Numbered from the stretch's first letter, positions 9,458 through 18,014 are shown. The stretch is DNA of 64,000 bases from Rikenellaceae bacterium (GCA_009783565.1 WRDF01000002.1:244505-308504), one strand, 5' to 3'. The notes: a model not told the origin generated them from the sequence alone. A program made the numbers and translations.

Positions 9458-9485
9458 CAAATTTATAAAATAAAACATAACTTTG
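9458..9485. promoter_or_regulatory. Divergent promoters for gcvT and the flavodoxin gene
   Basis: On the minus strand TAAATTTG (9458-9465) faces gcvT; on the plus strand TAACTTTG (9478-9485) faces the flavodoxin gene. Both match the Bacteroidetes -7 box TAnnTTTG. Good -33 boxes are not evident. Confidence 0.5.
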
Positions 9486-9520
9486 CTCCACTACGATAAA
9501 GAAAGGAATTTGGAATAGCT

Positions 9521-10006
9521 ATGAAAACCGCAATTATTTATGCCTCGAAATACGGTACGACGGAGAAAGTCGCCGAACAGATCGCCCGACGGCTTGCCGA
9601 AAAGGGCGATATAGAGTTGATCTCATTGCGCAATAACCCGCGTCCAGACATCGCGCCGTTCGATGCGGTTGTTCTCGGAACGTCTATCTATACGGGACGG
9701 CCGGCGAAAAAGATGAAAGTTTTCTGCACGGCTAACGAGAGTGCGCTTTTGCACAAACGGCTTGGGCTGGTCGTCTGCGGGATGCACCCCGACGAGGCGG
9801 AGCGTGCGAAAGAACTGCGCGATGCCTACCCGGCGGCGTTGCACGAAGCGGCGGTGGCGGAAGGGTTTATGGGCGGCGAGTTCCTGTTCGACCGCATGAA
9901 TTTTCTCGAACGGCTCGTTGCACGAAAGATCGCCAAGACAAAAAGTTCTGTGCATAGTATCGACAGTGATGCCGTAGAACGTTTTGCCGAAAAATTCCTT
10001 AAATGA
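9521..10006 (+). CDS. Flavodoxin-domain protein
   Basis: 161 residues. The start MKTAIIYASKYGTTEKVAEQ carries the flavodoxin FMN phosphate-binding loop (S/T-x-T-x-x-T-like, YASKYGTT). The rest fits the flavodoxin_5 group that includes HemG-type protoporphyrinogen oxidase, with VLGTSIYTGRPAKKM in the middle. It lacks the long HemG insertion as far as I can see, so a specific enzyme is not assigned. The stop overlaps the next start (ATGA), indicating translational coupling with the AlkD-like gene. Confidence 0.82.
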   Translation: MKTAIIYASKYGTTEKVAEQIARRLAEKGDIELISLRNNPRPDIAPFDAVVLGTSIYTGRPAKKMKVFCTANESALLHKRLGLVVCGMHPDEAERAKELRDAYPAALHEAAVAEGFMGGEFLFDRMNFLERLVARKIAKTKSSVHSIDSDAVERFAEKFLK

Positions 10007-10719
10007 ACGAGACTGTAAAAAGCGTTCAGCGCGAACTTGCCGAAAGCGCAGAAGAACGAAATGTAATCGTCTCGGCGCGTTACTATAAAAAAGGCGAAGA
10101 AGCTACGGTGCGTGGTGTGAAGATGGTCGAAGTGACGAGACTCGCCAAAACGTTCCTGCACGAAATAAAGGAGATGCCGAAAGCGGAAGTCTTCGAAATG
10201 TGCGAACAACTGTGGCAGTCGGGCTATCTCGAAGACGCGCTGGTCGCCTGTATGTGGAGCGAGGCGCAGCACAAGCGTTACGCAAGCGAAGATATGGATA
10301 CCTTCGAGCGATTGCTCGACACTTACGTGCGCAACTGGGGCGATTGCGACACGCTGTGTAATCACACCATAGGCCCGCTCCTGATAATGTATCCGAAGCA
10401 TCTTACGCGGCTCAAAGACATATGGACGAGTTCGCCGAATCGCTGGGTGCGGCGTGGCGCGGCTGCGTCGCTTATAGTTCCCGCACGACGCGGTCTGTTT
10501 TTGTCAGATATTTTCGAAGTTGCCGACCGGTTGTTGCCGGACGCGGATGACATGGTGCGTAAAGGCTACGGCTGGATGTTGAAAACGGCGGCCGATGCGC
10601 ACATGCAGGAGGTTTTCGATTACGTGATGCGCAATCGGGCGGTGATGCCGCGCACGGCCTTGCGCTACGCTATCGAGAAGATGCCTGCCGATATGCGCGC
10701 CGAAGCAATGAAGAAATAA
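10003..10719 (+). CDS. DNA alkylation repair protein, AlkD-like
   Basis: 238 residues built of HEAT-like helical repeats. Diagnostic stretches are FEMCEQLWQSGYLEDALVAC and YVRNWGDCDTLCNHTIGPLL, matching AlkD-family glycosylases (PF08713), which excise alkylated purines. The gene overlaps the flavodoxin gene by 4 bases and is followed 7 bases later by dtd, so the three probably form one operon. Activity on DNA is inferred from the family. Confidence 0.87.
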   Translation: MNETVKSVQRELAESAEERNVIVSARYYKKGEEATVRGVKMVEVTRLAKTFLHEIKEMPKAEVFEMCEQLWQSGYLEDALVACMWSEAQHKRYASEDMDTFERLLDTYVRNWGDCDTLCNHTIGPLLIMYPKHLTRLKDIWTSSPNRWVRRGAAASLIVPARRGLFLSDIFEVADRLLPDADDMVRKGYGWMLKTAADAHMQEVFDYVMRNRAVMPRTALRYAIEKMPADMRAEAMKK

Positions 10720-10726
10720 TTCGGAT

Positions 10727-11179
10727 ATGAGAGCGCTGATACAACGGGTCGAACGGGCGGCGGTGGTAATCGGCGGGCAGGTGCACGCCGCGATCGGGTA
10801 CGGAATATTGGTCTTCGTGGGCATCGAAACGGGCGACACGAGAGAGGATAGCGAGTGGCTCGCGCGCAAGATCGCCGCCCTGCGAATATTCGACGACGAG
10901 GCGGGGGTGATGAACCTGTCGCTCGTACAGGCGGGAGGCAATACTTTGGCCGTAAGCCAGTTCACGCTCTGTGCATCGACACAAAAAGGTAACCGGCCGT
11001 CGTATGTGCGTGCGTCGCGAGGCGAGCAGGCCATAGCGCTGTATGACGATTTTGTCCGCGCGCTGTCGGCGGCTATCGGTAAGCCTGTTGCAAACGGTGT
11101 TTTCGGCGCAGATATGCAGGTCGAGTTGGTCAACGACGGCCCCGTAACGATATGGATCGATTCGCGCAGGCGGGAGTGA
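10727..11179 (+). CDS. dtd: D-aminoacyl-tRNA deacylase
   Basis: 150 residues, full family length. It removes D-amino acids mis-attached to tRNA. The two signature stretches are present: AVSQFTLCAST (SQFTL/M, active-site side) and VNDGPVTIWID (NGPVT-like, cross-subunit motif, here N-D-G-P-V-T). It starts 7 bases after the AlkD-like gene. A long hairpin 46 bases downstream probably ends the transcript. Confidence 0.95.
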   Translation: MRALIQRVERAAVVIGGQVHAAIGYGILVFVGIETGDTREDSEWLARKIAALRIFDDEAGVMNLSLVQAGGNTLAVSQFTLCASTQKGNRPSYVRASRGEQAIALYDDFVRALSAAIGKPVANGVFGADMQVELVNDGPVTIWIDSRRRE

Positions 11180-11225
11180 CAGGCACGCGTAGTTTATTCG
11201 GTCATTCGCATGGCTAATAATTGGG

Positions 11226-11257
11226 GGTCTGTTCACGCGAATTCGTGTGAACAGACC
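11226..11257 (+). terminator. Hairpin terminator after dtd (repeat family F)
   Basis: A 14-base stem GGTCTGTTCACGCG / CGTGTGAACAGACC (one G-U pair) with a 4-base loop, followed by TTAAATTTTA. It is nearly identical to the hairpin at 3410-3449. Confidence 0.65.
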
Positions 11258-11296
11258 TTAAATTTTATACGATTTCGGTAAAAATATGCGCGCCTA

Positions 11297-11328
11297 TTGA
11301 CAACGGGGGTACGAACGTATTATATTTG
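11297..11328 (+). promoter_or_regulatory. Promoter of the phage-derived cassette
   Basis: TTGA (11297-11300), a 20-base spacer and TATATTTG (11321-11328) fit the Bacteroidetes TTTG-N19-21-TAnnTTTG pattern with one mismatch in the -33 box. It points at the phage-derived genes and predicts a leader of about 260 bases before 11594. The whole stretch 11180-11593 has no convincing gene. Confidence 0.55.
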
Positions 11329-11467
11329 CCGCAGGAAAGGCCGACGGACAGGCCGTCTTCATGTCCGTAAATACCATGAGCCGACGATCTTCGGCGCTTA
11401 TGGAAATCAGTAGATAGAGCAGTTAGGGCTGATTGGCATTGATATGCCCTGTGTCGCCGATGCGGAG

Positions 11468-11531
11468 TTATGCACACTTTTGAGCAGAACTTCGGTGTCG
11501 ATAACTACGAATGTCGATAAAATGTTGATAA
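11468..11531. promoter_or_regulatory. Cluster of four DnaA-box-like 9-mers
   Basis: TTATGCACA (11468-11476), TGTCGATAA (11496-11504 and 11512-11520) and TGTTGATAA (11523-11531) each differ by one base from the DnaA box TTATCCACA or its complement. An AT-rich stretch follows (about 11532-11555). A fifth copy of TGTCGATAA covers the stop codon at 11942. They could equally be operator repeats for a cassette regulator. Confidence 0.4.
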
Positions 11532-11593
11532 ACTGTCGGCAGTTTGTTAATATATTCGCCGGAGAGGCTATTAACCAATAATCGATACACATC

Positions 11594-11944
11594 ATGGGAA
11601 AAAGAAATCAGAAAAAAGATCAAAAGTCCTGTCACCCGTCTCAGAACCCTGACAGTGCTGCGACTTCGGGCATATCATGTCTCGAAGCGGTCGAACAGGA
11701 TGAGCGGGACGGACAGGCCGTCGTCGAAAACATCGAGGAAGTTATTCTCACCCAAATGCAGAAACGTCTTTTGGAGGTGCAAAGCAACGCGATCGATCGG
11801 CTGCTCAGAGCATACAGCGCCATGATCGAACTGGCGGCCGTGAGGCTCGAATGCAAACTGTCGAATACGCGGGTGAGCGGCGTGGCACGCGAACTCAAAG
11901 AGCTGATCAAAGTGATGTCGGTCTACGAAGAAGAATGTCGATAA
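11594..11944 (+). CDS. Hypothetical protein at the head of the phage-derived cassette
   Basis: 116 residues, not recognised. A basic N-terminus (MGKRNQKKDQK) and a Ser/Asp-rich linker lead into an amphipathic helical region (about residues 45-115: VVENIEEVILTQMQKRLLEV onward) that looks like a coiled coil. It is the first gene after the 11297 promoter and 72 bases ahead of the next phage-type gene. A head scaffold, small terminase or regulator are all possible; none is supported by a motif. Confidence 0.6.
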   Translation: MGKRNQKKDQKSCHPSQNPDSAATSGISCLEAVEQDERDGQAVVENIEEVILTQMQKRLLEVQSNAIDRLLRAYSAMIELAAVRLECKLSNTRVSGVARELKELIKVMSVYEEECR

Positions 11945-12016
11945 CTTTTATCGGATCGACGTTAAGTTGCGAGTTTTTAATAGTATATCGACAGGTTTTT
12001 AACAGAATATTCACAC

Positions 12017-12445
12017 ATGACACGGGAAAAATTGACACAGGCCGTCGCCGAGGCGGTCGAAGCGAGCGGATTTGCCTTCCAAACGGGGTTCGGATACCGT
12101 ATAGCGCTGGAAATTAAACGATTGCCGGCAGCATGGTTGCATCCGCCGACGCTCGAAAAAAAAGAAGGACGGAACGAAGGATTCATAATATACGGCGTGG
12201 AACTCGATCTCGTCGAGATATGCTGCACAGAGGGCGGCAACATCGCTGACGTAAAAGAGCGGCAATGGGCGGCGCTCGAAGACAAGGCGCGCGAGATATG
12301 CCGCCGTATCGGTGAGGCGGAGTGCGTGCAGGTCGTGACCGACATCGCGCTCAAGCCGGCGGAGATGTCGCTCACTGCAAAAGGAGAACTCTCACTCGGA
12401 GTGCGCTTCCGCGTGCGGATGTCGTATTGCGAATGCTGCGGGTAA
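12017..12445 (+). CDS. Phage-like protein, possible tail terminator / head-closure type
   Basis: 142 residues, mixed alpha/beta. The C-terminal region TDIALKPAEMSLTAKGELSL with following RMSYCECCG resembles small proteins of Bacteroidales prophage structural modules as I remember them, but no named family is certain. The gene lies in the run of rightward phage-type genes. The stop codon is fused to the palindrome ACACGCGCGCGTGT. Confidence 0.55.
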   Translation: MTREKLTQAVAEAVEASGFAFQTGFGYRIALEIKRLPAAWLHPPTLEKKEGRNEGFIIYGVELDLVEICCTEGGNIADVKERQWAALEDKAREICRRIGEAECVQVVTDIALKPAEMSLTAKGELSLGVRFRVRMSYCECCG

Positions 12446-12495
12446 CACGCGCGCGTGTCATTCCGAACGTGCACTTCGCACACGTTCGGAATGAC
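12445..12495. repeat. Family E palindrome plus short family C hairpin
   Basis: ACACGCGCGCGTGT (12445-12458) begins on the last base of the stop codon and merges into a hairpin with arms GTCATTCCGAACGTG and CACGTTCGGAATGAC (12457-12495). It looks like host intergenic repeats and sits between two phage-type genes. Confidence 0.75.
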
Positions 12496-12535
12496 AGATC
12501 CGCCATCGTTTGAAACAACATAAAAATGAAAATTT

Positions 12536-13549
12536 ATGGAAATAACTTCGATCCCCGATAACTATACGGGGGCTTTTAAGGATGTAACATACCGGCTGGC
12601 GGGTGTCGTGCCGGAGCAGACGGTGGAGGTCGCCGTGTGTGGCGATACGGCGTCCGACGCGCTCGGAATAAAACGATTCCGAGGCCAGACGACATACGAC
12701 ATAAACATCGCTAACTATCTGAGACGCATGATGAATCCCGTGCCGGAGCATCGCGTACACAACGCCGTTTACGTCCCCGCAGGGCGGACGGCGAAGGCTC
12801 ACCTAAGGATCGGCGGCATGGCCACGCCGCTGCGCACATTCACTGCCGGGAGCAAAAGCGCCGAACCGATGTGTGTGCTCTCCGACGCGCCGCTCGAACA
12901 AAGCATTGCGCCTGGCGAGACCGACGAGCTGACGGTGATCGGTGCAGCGGGAGAGCCGGTGTTTATGTATGGATTCGCGGTCAAAGGCACGGAGCATCAC
13001 GAACATCTGTTCCAGCTCGCAGGGCTGGGCGAGATGATGGCGTTCCAGTTCAATGCCGATCATATTGCAAGTCTCGCGCGCAATTCGACGCTCGGAAGCC
13101 TCGACGCATATTCTCACATCGAGGTGTGTCTGGAACGTAATAGTACGCTCGTGCCCGTGCGTCGGTATGCCCTTGCCGCGCGAAGCAATCGTGCAGTGAG
13201 GGTGTGTTGGGTGAACGAATATGGCGCTCTCGACTATTACACGTTCGCCGCCGCGCTCGATGAATCCACCTTTGCGCGTCGGCAGCGCATCTACGCCGCC
13301 GACGGTTATCGTATCTGCGGGTCGCGCGCAGAGAAATTCATCGCCGTAGAGAGTGCGTATGAGAGTGCCGAAACTCTTGCATGGCTCGCAGGCGTGGTCT
13401 GCTCGCCACGCGTGTGGATATGCGAACCGGGCGGCGGTTTCACGCAGGTCGATGTACTGACCGACAATGTGGCGGCAGGATACGGCACGCCCTCGTCGAT
13501 ACGCCTTACGATGAGGGAGAAAAAACGGAAGGTTTATCAGAATTTTTGA
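12536..13549 (+). CDS. Putative phage tail-associated structural protein
   Basis: 337 residues, no catalytic motif. The segment RVCWVNEYGALDYYTFAAAL is like a W-N-x-x-G-x-x-D-Y motif I associate with tail proteins of Bacteroidales prophages. The repetitive beta-rich pattern suggests a virion surface or tail-tip component. It precedes the 828-residue tail-like protein. Identification is by family resemblance and context only. Confidence 0.55.
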   Translation: MEITSIPDNYTGAFKDVTYRLAGVVPEQTVEVAVCGDTASDALGIKRFRGQTTYDINIANYLRRMMNPVPEHRVHNAVYVPAGRTAKAHLRIGGMATPLRTFTAGSKSAEPMCVLSDAPLEQSIAPGETDELTVIGAAGEPVFMYGFAVKGTEHHEHLFQLAGLGEMMAFQFNADHIASLARNSTLGSLDAYSHIEVCLERNSTLVPVRRYALAARSNRAVRVCWVNEYGALDYYTFAAALDESTFARRQRIYAADGYRICGSRAEKFIAVESAYESAETLAWLAGVVCSPRVWICEPGGGFTQVDVLTDNVAAGYGTPSSIRLTMREKKRKVYQNF

Positions 13550-13555
13550 GTTTTG

Positions 13556-13612
13556 ACATGCGCGCGTGGTTTCCAGGTTTCTTCGAGATTGCGGGTCAAG
13601 CCCGCAATGACA
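13556..13612. repeat. Family E-like palindrome and one family A arm
   Basis: ACATGCGCGCGTGGT (13556-13570) follows the stop codon at 13549 by six bases, then GAGATTGCGGGTCAAGCCCG and CAATGAC (13585-13612). Confidence 0.65.
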
Positions 13613-13637
13613 ATTCTCATATTTCAATTTTTTAGTT

Positions 13638-16124
13638 ATGAAAATATTTATCGATAATACGGAGGTCGATGCGGATGCGGGAACGGGCGTCGCGATTTCG
13701 CTGTCGGTGGCATCGCATACCCGGCTCGAAGCGTCCAGAACAGGATACGCAAAGACCATAACCATCCCTATGACACAGCGCAACCGCGCGATAATGGGCG
13801 ATGGCGAACAGCTCAATTCGCCGCAGATGTTCAATCGCGCCGAACACTCGGCGCGCATCGAGCAGGACGGATGCATCATTCTCGAAGGCGTGCCGCATCT
13901 GGTGGAGTCGCGCTGTGAGGCCGACGGCAGCGGTTATTACCGCATTCGGATCGTGGGACCGGCCGTGCAGTGGGTGAGACATGCGGCCGAAACGCCGCTG
14001 CGCAGGCTGGGCGTGGATTTCGGCGAGACGTTCGGTGCGGAGACTATCCGCCAAAGCTGGACATGGAATAAGCCGGTGAAATTTCTGCCGGTGATGCGCA
14101 TGGTATTCGAACCGGAAAATGCAAACAATAATTTGTTTGAACCACAAAAAATACTTACCTTCGAAGATTATCACCCATTTTTGCATGTTCGCAGCATTTT
14201 AGAACGTATCTTCGCAGAAGCGGGATACACGTTGCAGTCGGAGTTCATAAACGGTCTGTTGTTCGACACGCTTTACATGAGCGGCAACTATCCGGCATCG
14301 GACGCTGCAAGGCTAAAAGCGAGAATGGATTTCCGGGCAGGCAGGTTCGGCGCGTCGGCGGCAGCTTCGCCGAACAATCTGGGAAGGGTGTTCGCAACGC
14401 CGTACAGCAACTTGAACTCGGTGGGCAATCTGGTGCAGACGGCCGACCCGAACGAGGTGGTGAACGGGGTGACCGTGCCCGGAGTGTTCTCGGTCGGCGG
14501 ATGTTTCAAAATGAACGGCAGCCATCCGGAGTTCGTGCCTCCCGTGCCCGTGACGCTCGGATTCGAGTACAACATACATTACACGACGGACTATTATATG
14601 GTCGATCGGGCGGAGTTGCGGGGATACGATACGGTGTACCTGGGAGATGGGCAGGAGAGGCGGTTCAAGATCGCAAACATGTTCGAGGACAGACGCGACG
14701 AAGCGCGGGGACAGACGTGGTATAGGGTCATGTTATTCGGGTTTCAGTCGGGAACGACCCACAGGATACGGTACAAGATCATAACCAATCCGGCGGCAGA
14801 TCCTAAAAACCTGAAACCGGGCGAGTTCCAGCAGGCCGAGAGTGGTACGTTGTTTTCGCGGTACAGTTCGGTATTCTTCGCAACTTCGCTGCCCATTGCC
14901 GACCTTGTGCTGGTGCAGAGTGTAAACGGAGCGGCGTTTGCGCCATACAGCGGAGACTGGGCGCTGTATGACGACTATGTCGAGCAACGGGGGAAGGTGG
15001 ATGTCGAGCTACGGGTGCAGAGTGCGCCGGAGCGTGTAACGCCGTCACAGCCAAAAACGTTCTATGACATATATTTCGGCGGAGCAGAGCCGGGAATGTT
15101 CTTCACTCTGCGATCGACGACAACAGTGCGCCCGGTATTTGCGGGAGCGCTGACAGAAGGAACGACGGTCGATTTCGCAACCGTCGCCGGTCATCCGGTG
15201 AGCTGTCTCGACGTGGTGAACGCCGTGAAGCAGATGTTCAACCTGTATTTCCTGACCGACCGCATGACGCGCGTGGTTTATGTTGAGCCGCGAGCAGAGT
15301 TTTATGCCCCTGAGCCGGTCGTCGATCTCACATCGCGCATCGACTTTTCGCAGCCGGTCGTCGTCAGCGAACTTGGCGCAGATGCGCCCGCACGGCTTAC
15401 GTTCGGTTACGGAGGCGGTGGAGACTCGGCGATGGCTGAATGGAATCGCGCAAACGCCGGCCAAACGTTCGGGCAGTGGAGCGCCGAAGTGGGGGGTGCA
15501 TCGGCTCGCGTAGGCGAGCGGGCGTATGTTAACGCTATGTTCTCGCCGTTGCTATGTCGCACGGGAGCGCTGAACACTGCTCCGTCGGCAGTGTTGCTGC
15601 AAGCAGGGTCGGGCAGCGGTTTCGACGAAGGGAACGAGGCGAATTTTGCCCCGAAGATCGTGCGCTATCTCGGTATGCGAACATTGCCACAAGGCGAAAC
15701 GTGGGGCTGGCCGAGCGACGGGGCGAATTATCCGTTCGTGGCGTTCCACTATGCCGGCGATGCGAACCCGTACAGCGGCGATGATGCGAATCCGCTCTCT
15801 ACCTACGCTCCGGACGTGGCGACGTTATTCGCGAACGGGCTGTCGCTATGTTTCGAAGACCGCGACGGAGTGGCCGGGATTCACCGGTTCTGGGACGGCA
15901 GCGTCGAAGCGCTGCGTCGCGCACGGTGCGTCGAACTGTCGCTCGTCCTGCACCCCGAAGAGATCGAAGCATTCGTCTCGCCAAACGCGCTCGGGCGCGA
16001 TTTTCGAGCACTGTACAGCCTCACGCTGGATGGTGAAAAATCGCTTTTCAGACTCGAAGAGATCTGCGACTACAACCCCTCTTCCGGCAGAGCCGTGAGG
16101 TGTCGGTTCGTGCAGGAGGTATGA
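13638..16124 (+). CDS. Large phage tail-tip / baseplate-like protein
   Basis: 828 residues, the largest protein of the cassette. The N-terminus (MKIFIDNTEVDADAGTG, then TGYAKTITIPMTQRNRAIMG) follows a pattern I know from large tail proteins of Bacteroidales phages, where an 'I-P-x-T-x-x-N' stretch follows a short beta-rich start. The rest is beta-rich with no enzyme motif and no long coiled coil, so it is not a tape measure. A Gly/Ala-rich segment lies near residue 590-640. Host-receptor binding is possible but not shown. No reverse transcriptase or variable repeat of a diversity-generating element is seen nearby. Confidence 0.6.
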   Translation: MKIFIDNTEVDADAGTGVAISLSVASHTRLEASRTGYAKTITIPMTQRNRAIMGDGEQLNSPQMFNRAEHSARIEQDGCIILEGVPHLVESRCEADGSGYYRIRIVGPAVQWVRHAAETPLRRLGVDFGETFGAETIRQSWTWNKPVKFLPVMRMVFEPENANNNLFEPQKILTFEDYHPFLHVRSILERIFAEAGYTLQSEFINGLLFDTLYMSGNYPASDAARLKARMDFRAGRFGASAAASPNNLGRVFATPYSNLNSVGNLVQTADPNEVVNGVTVPGVFSVGGCFKMNGSHPEFVPPVPVTLGFEYNIHYTTDYYMVDRAELRGYDTVYLGDGQERRFKIANMFEDRRDEARGQTWYRVMLFGFQSGTTHRIRYKIITNPAADPKNLKPGEFQQAESGTLFSRYSSVFFATSLPIADLVLVQSVNGAAFAPYSGDWALYDDYVEQRGKVDVELRVQSAPERVTPSQPKTFYDIYFGGAEPGMFFTLRSTTTVRPVFAGALTEGTTVDFATVAGHPVSCLDVVNAVKQMFNLYFLTDRMTRVVYVEPRAEFYAPEPVVDLTSRIDFSQPVVVSELGADAPARLTFGYGGGGDSAMAEWNRANAGQTFGQWSAEVGGASARVGERAYVNAMFSPLLCRTGALNTAPSAVLLQAGSGSGFDEGNEANFAPKIVRYLGMRTLPQGETWGWPSDGANYPFVAFHYAGDANPYSGDDANPLSTYAPDVATLFANGLSLCFEDRDGVAGIHRFWDGSVEALRRARCVELSLVLHPEEIEAFVSPNALGRDFRALYSLTLDGEKSLFRLEEICDYNPSSGRAVRCRFVQEV

Positions 16125-16184
16125 TCTTGATTCTGAATTCAAACGAGATACTCTGTTCATTAACTCTAACCCTCAAAGAAAATC

Positions 16185-16409
16185 ATGGCTTTCTATTCAA
16201 CTTATTCCATGCCGGCGCTCGGTGGCGGTGATGTAGACTTCTTGACGGACGACGCTGTCGCACCCGAAAAAGAGAGTACGCTCACGGCCGAAGACATAGC
16301 CGCCATAGTGCACAGCGCACTCGCATCGCTGCGCGTCTACGTAGTAGAATCGGACATCACGGCCGCGCAAAACAGCGTGAGAGCGGTGGTCGAAGAAGCG
16401 ACTTTTTAA
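16185..16409 (+). CDS. Small phage protein with a conserved-looking C-terminal tail motif
   Basis: 74 residues. The C-terminus YVVESDITAAQNSVRAVVEE followed by ATF is like the end of longer Bacteroidales phage tail proteins I recall, where V-x-E-x-D-I-T-x-x-Q closes the chain. It may be a small complete tail protein or the remaining C-terminal part of a larger one. It follows the 828-residue gene by 60 bases. Confidence 0.55.
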   Translation: MAFYSTYSMPALGGGDVDFLTDDAVAPEKESTLTAEDIAAIVHSALASLRVYVVESDITAAQNSVRAVVEEATF

Positions 16410-16422
16410 TATGGACTCCAAA

Positions 16423-16536
16423 AAATTCAAAATACTGCGTTATGCTCCCTCGTCAAAATGCTCACTTACGTTTAAGTAAGCTCTGCTTTTGTCTCGGTCG
16501 CAAGCCTTGTCTTTTGAATTTTGTAGAAGCCCCTAA
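16423..16536. repeat. Structured intergenic element G, copy 1
   Basis: About 110 bases sharing long stretches with the element at 17895-18014, such as AAAATACTGCGTTA, AAAATGCTCAC and GTCGCAAGCCTTGTCTTTTGA (with one difference before it). The centre forms a hairpin (CTCACTTACGTTTAAGTAAG) and the ends carry imperfect inverted repeats (ATTCAAAA / TTTTGAAT). It has no coding potential. Confidence 0.75.
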
Positions 16537-16607
16537 TAATTGAAAGCGGGGAATTATTTTTAGTTTCCCGCTTTCCATCTCTCAACTTCCATTTTCCCAT
16601 TGCCAAA

Positions 16608-16877
16608 ATGACAATTTATATGAAAGAGCTGGTCAGCCTGCTCGACCGAAAATACGGACAAATGGCGACCGAAGAACTCGCCGGGAAACTTTTCAAGATA
16701 GGAGTGCTCGACCATACGCTGTGCAAAGTGCTGGCTATCAGAGAGCACGTCGCCGCAATGGTCAAAAACGGCGAGAAAAAAGTGGACGCAATGTGGCGTG
16801 CCGCCGAACACTTTTCATGTTCGTATGAATACGTCCGTAAATGTATGTATTATTATGTCGATGTGAATATAGATTAA
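16608..16877 (+). CDS. Small phage-associated protein with helix-turn-helix character
   Basis: 89 residues, mostly helical. The stretch VDAMWRAAEHFSCSYEYVRK looks like a helix-turn-helix recognition region, of the type seen in small phage regulators and small terminase subunits. Met at 16620 is an alternative start. Position just before the protease and capsid genes would fit a packaging or regulatory protein, but this is inference. Confidence 0.5.
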   Translation: MTIYMKELVSLLDRKYGQMATEELAGKLFKIGVLDHTLCKVLAIREHVAAMVKNGEKKVDAMWRAAEHFSCSYEYVRKCMYYYVDVNID

Positions 16878-16955
16878 AGTTATGTAGAATTTTTACGGCA
16901 CTATGCGTAGCTAATTTTGTCTTACTTATTCGACAAAATAATTTACGCACAAGTC

Positions 16956-17894
16956 ATGTCAGGAAAAATTCAAATCACGAACAAAAAAGGCCCCGTCGCC
17001 GTGATCGATATCGAAGGTACGATCGGCGTTCCGGAGCAGTGGCAGTTCGACGAGCCGGGCGAACGCGTGGCGACTTACGAAACGTTCCGCGCTGCCGTAG
17101 AGTCACTGCGAGACCTAAAAGCGCAGGAAATCGTTGTGAACATCCGCTCGACAGGCGGCAACGTGAACGACGCGCTGCTGATCTATGATGCCCTCGCCGA
17201 ACTCGGCGCTGCGCGCATCACCACACGATGTTACGGCTATGTCGCGTCGGCCGCAACGGTCATCGCGCAGGCCGCATCGGTCGGATGCCGCGAGATCTCG
17301 TCCAATTCGCTCTACCTCATCCACCGTTCGATGTGCGCAGCCGAAGGCAACAGCGACGAGTTGTCGAAAACGCTCGGCCTGCTGGAACAGACTGACGGTC
17401 GCATAGCCGCCGTCTATGCCGCACGTTCGGGGCGCACGGTCGAAGAATTCGCCGCGCTCATGTGTGAGAACAGCGGCAACGGACGGTGGCTCTCGCCCGA
17501 AGAGACGCTCGCCGCCGGATTGGCAGACCGCATAATCGCCTCAGCACCGGTGGTAACTGCCGTCGCCGAAAAGCCGTCGCCGAAAACCGGCTTCTCCAAG
17601 CGTTGGAACGCGGTTATCGAGGCGTTGGGCATATCGTCGCAGATTGTACCGAAATCCGATGTCATAGCCAATCAAACGGTCGAAAGCATGGCCATTGCGC
17701 AGGCTGAGATCGGCGAGGCGCATCGTTTGCAAATAAGCGAGTTGCGTGCACAAATCGACATTCTCGAATCTCAAAACGCACGTCTGAACGCCCGGCCGAC
17801 CGCCACACTCTCCAAAGAAGACCCATCGCACCACGACACGCGTCTTACGCCGAACGAAGAGGCATACATGGCTGATGCACAACGGTTCAGGTAA
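16956..17894 (+). CDS. ClpP-like phage prohead (capsid maturation) protease
   Basis: 312 residues starting MSGKIQITNKKG. The domain up to about residue 205 has the ClpP/S14 fold signature: VNIRSTGGNVNDALLIYDAL, GYVASAATVIAQAA with the nucleophile Ser, and SNSLYLIHRSM with the catalytic His. The remaining C-terminal third is helical and charged and may serve as a scaffold, as in several protease-scaffold fusions of tailed phages. It is immediately upstream of the capsid-like gene. A frame extended to 16917 adds 13 residues I judge non-coding. Confidence 0.85.
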   Translation: MSGKIQITNKKGPVAVIDIEGTIGVPEQWQFDEPGERVATYETFRAAVESLRDLKAQEIVVNIRSTGGNVNDALLIYDALAELGAARITTRCYGYVASAATVIAQAASVGCREISSNSLYLIHRSMCAAEGNSDELSKTLGLLEQTDGRIAAVYAARSGRTVEEFAALMCENSGNGRWLSPEETLAAGLADRIIASAPVVTAVAEKPSPKTGFSKRWNAVIEALGISSQIVPKSDVIANQTVESMAIAQAEIGEAHRLQISELRAQIDILESQNARLNARPTATLSKEDPSHHDTRLTPNEEAYMADAQRFR

Positions 17895-18014
17895 GGAGCT
17901 TCTAAGAAACCAAAATACTGCGTTACGTTCTCTCGCCAAAATGCTCACATACGTATAGTATGCTCCGCTTTTGTCGAAGTCGCAAGCCTTGTCTTTTGAC
18001 TTCTTAGAAGCTCC
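17895..18014. repeat. Structured intergenic element G, copy 2
   Basis: 120 bases bounded by a perfect 14-base inverted repeat, GGAGCTTCTAAGAA (17895-17908) and TTCTTAGAAGCTCC (18001-18014). The inside matches copy 1 at 16423 and has a central hairpin around ACATACGTATAGTATG. It starts on the base after the protease stop codon. Confidence 0.8.

Noticed and set aside
11361..11417. 18-codon open frame in the cassette leader
   Set aside because: No codon or motif support and no clear initiation context; such short frames occur by chance.
13638..16124. Diversity-generating retroelement target in the large tail-like gene
   Set aside because: No reverse transcriptase gene, template repeat or variable adenine-rich repeat was seen nearby.
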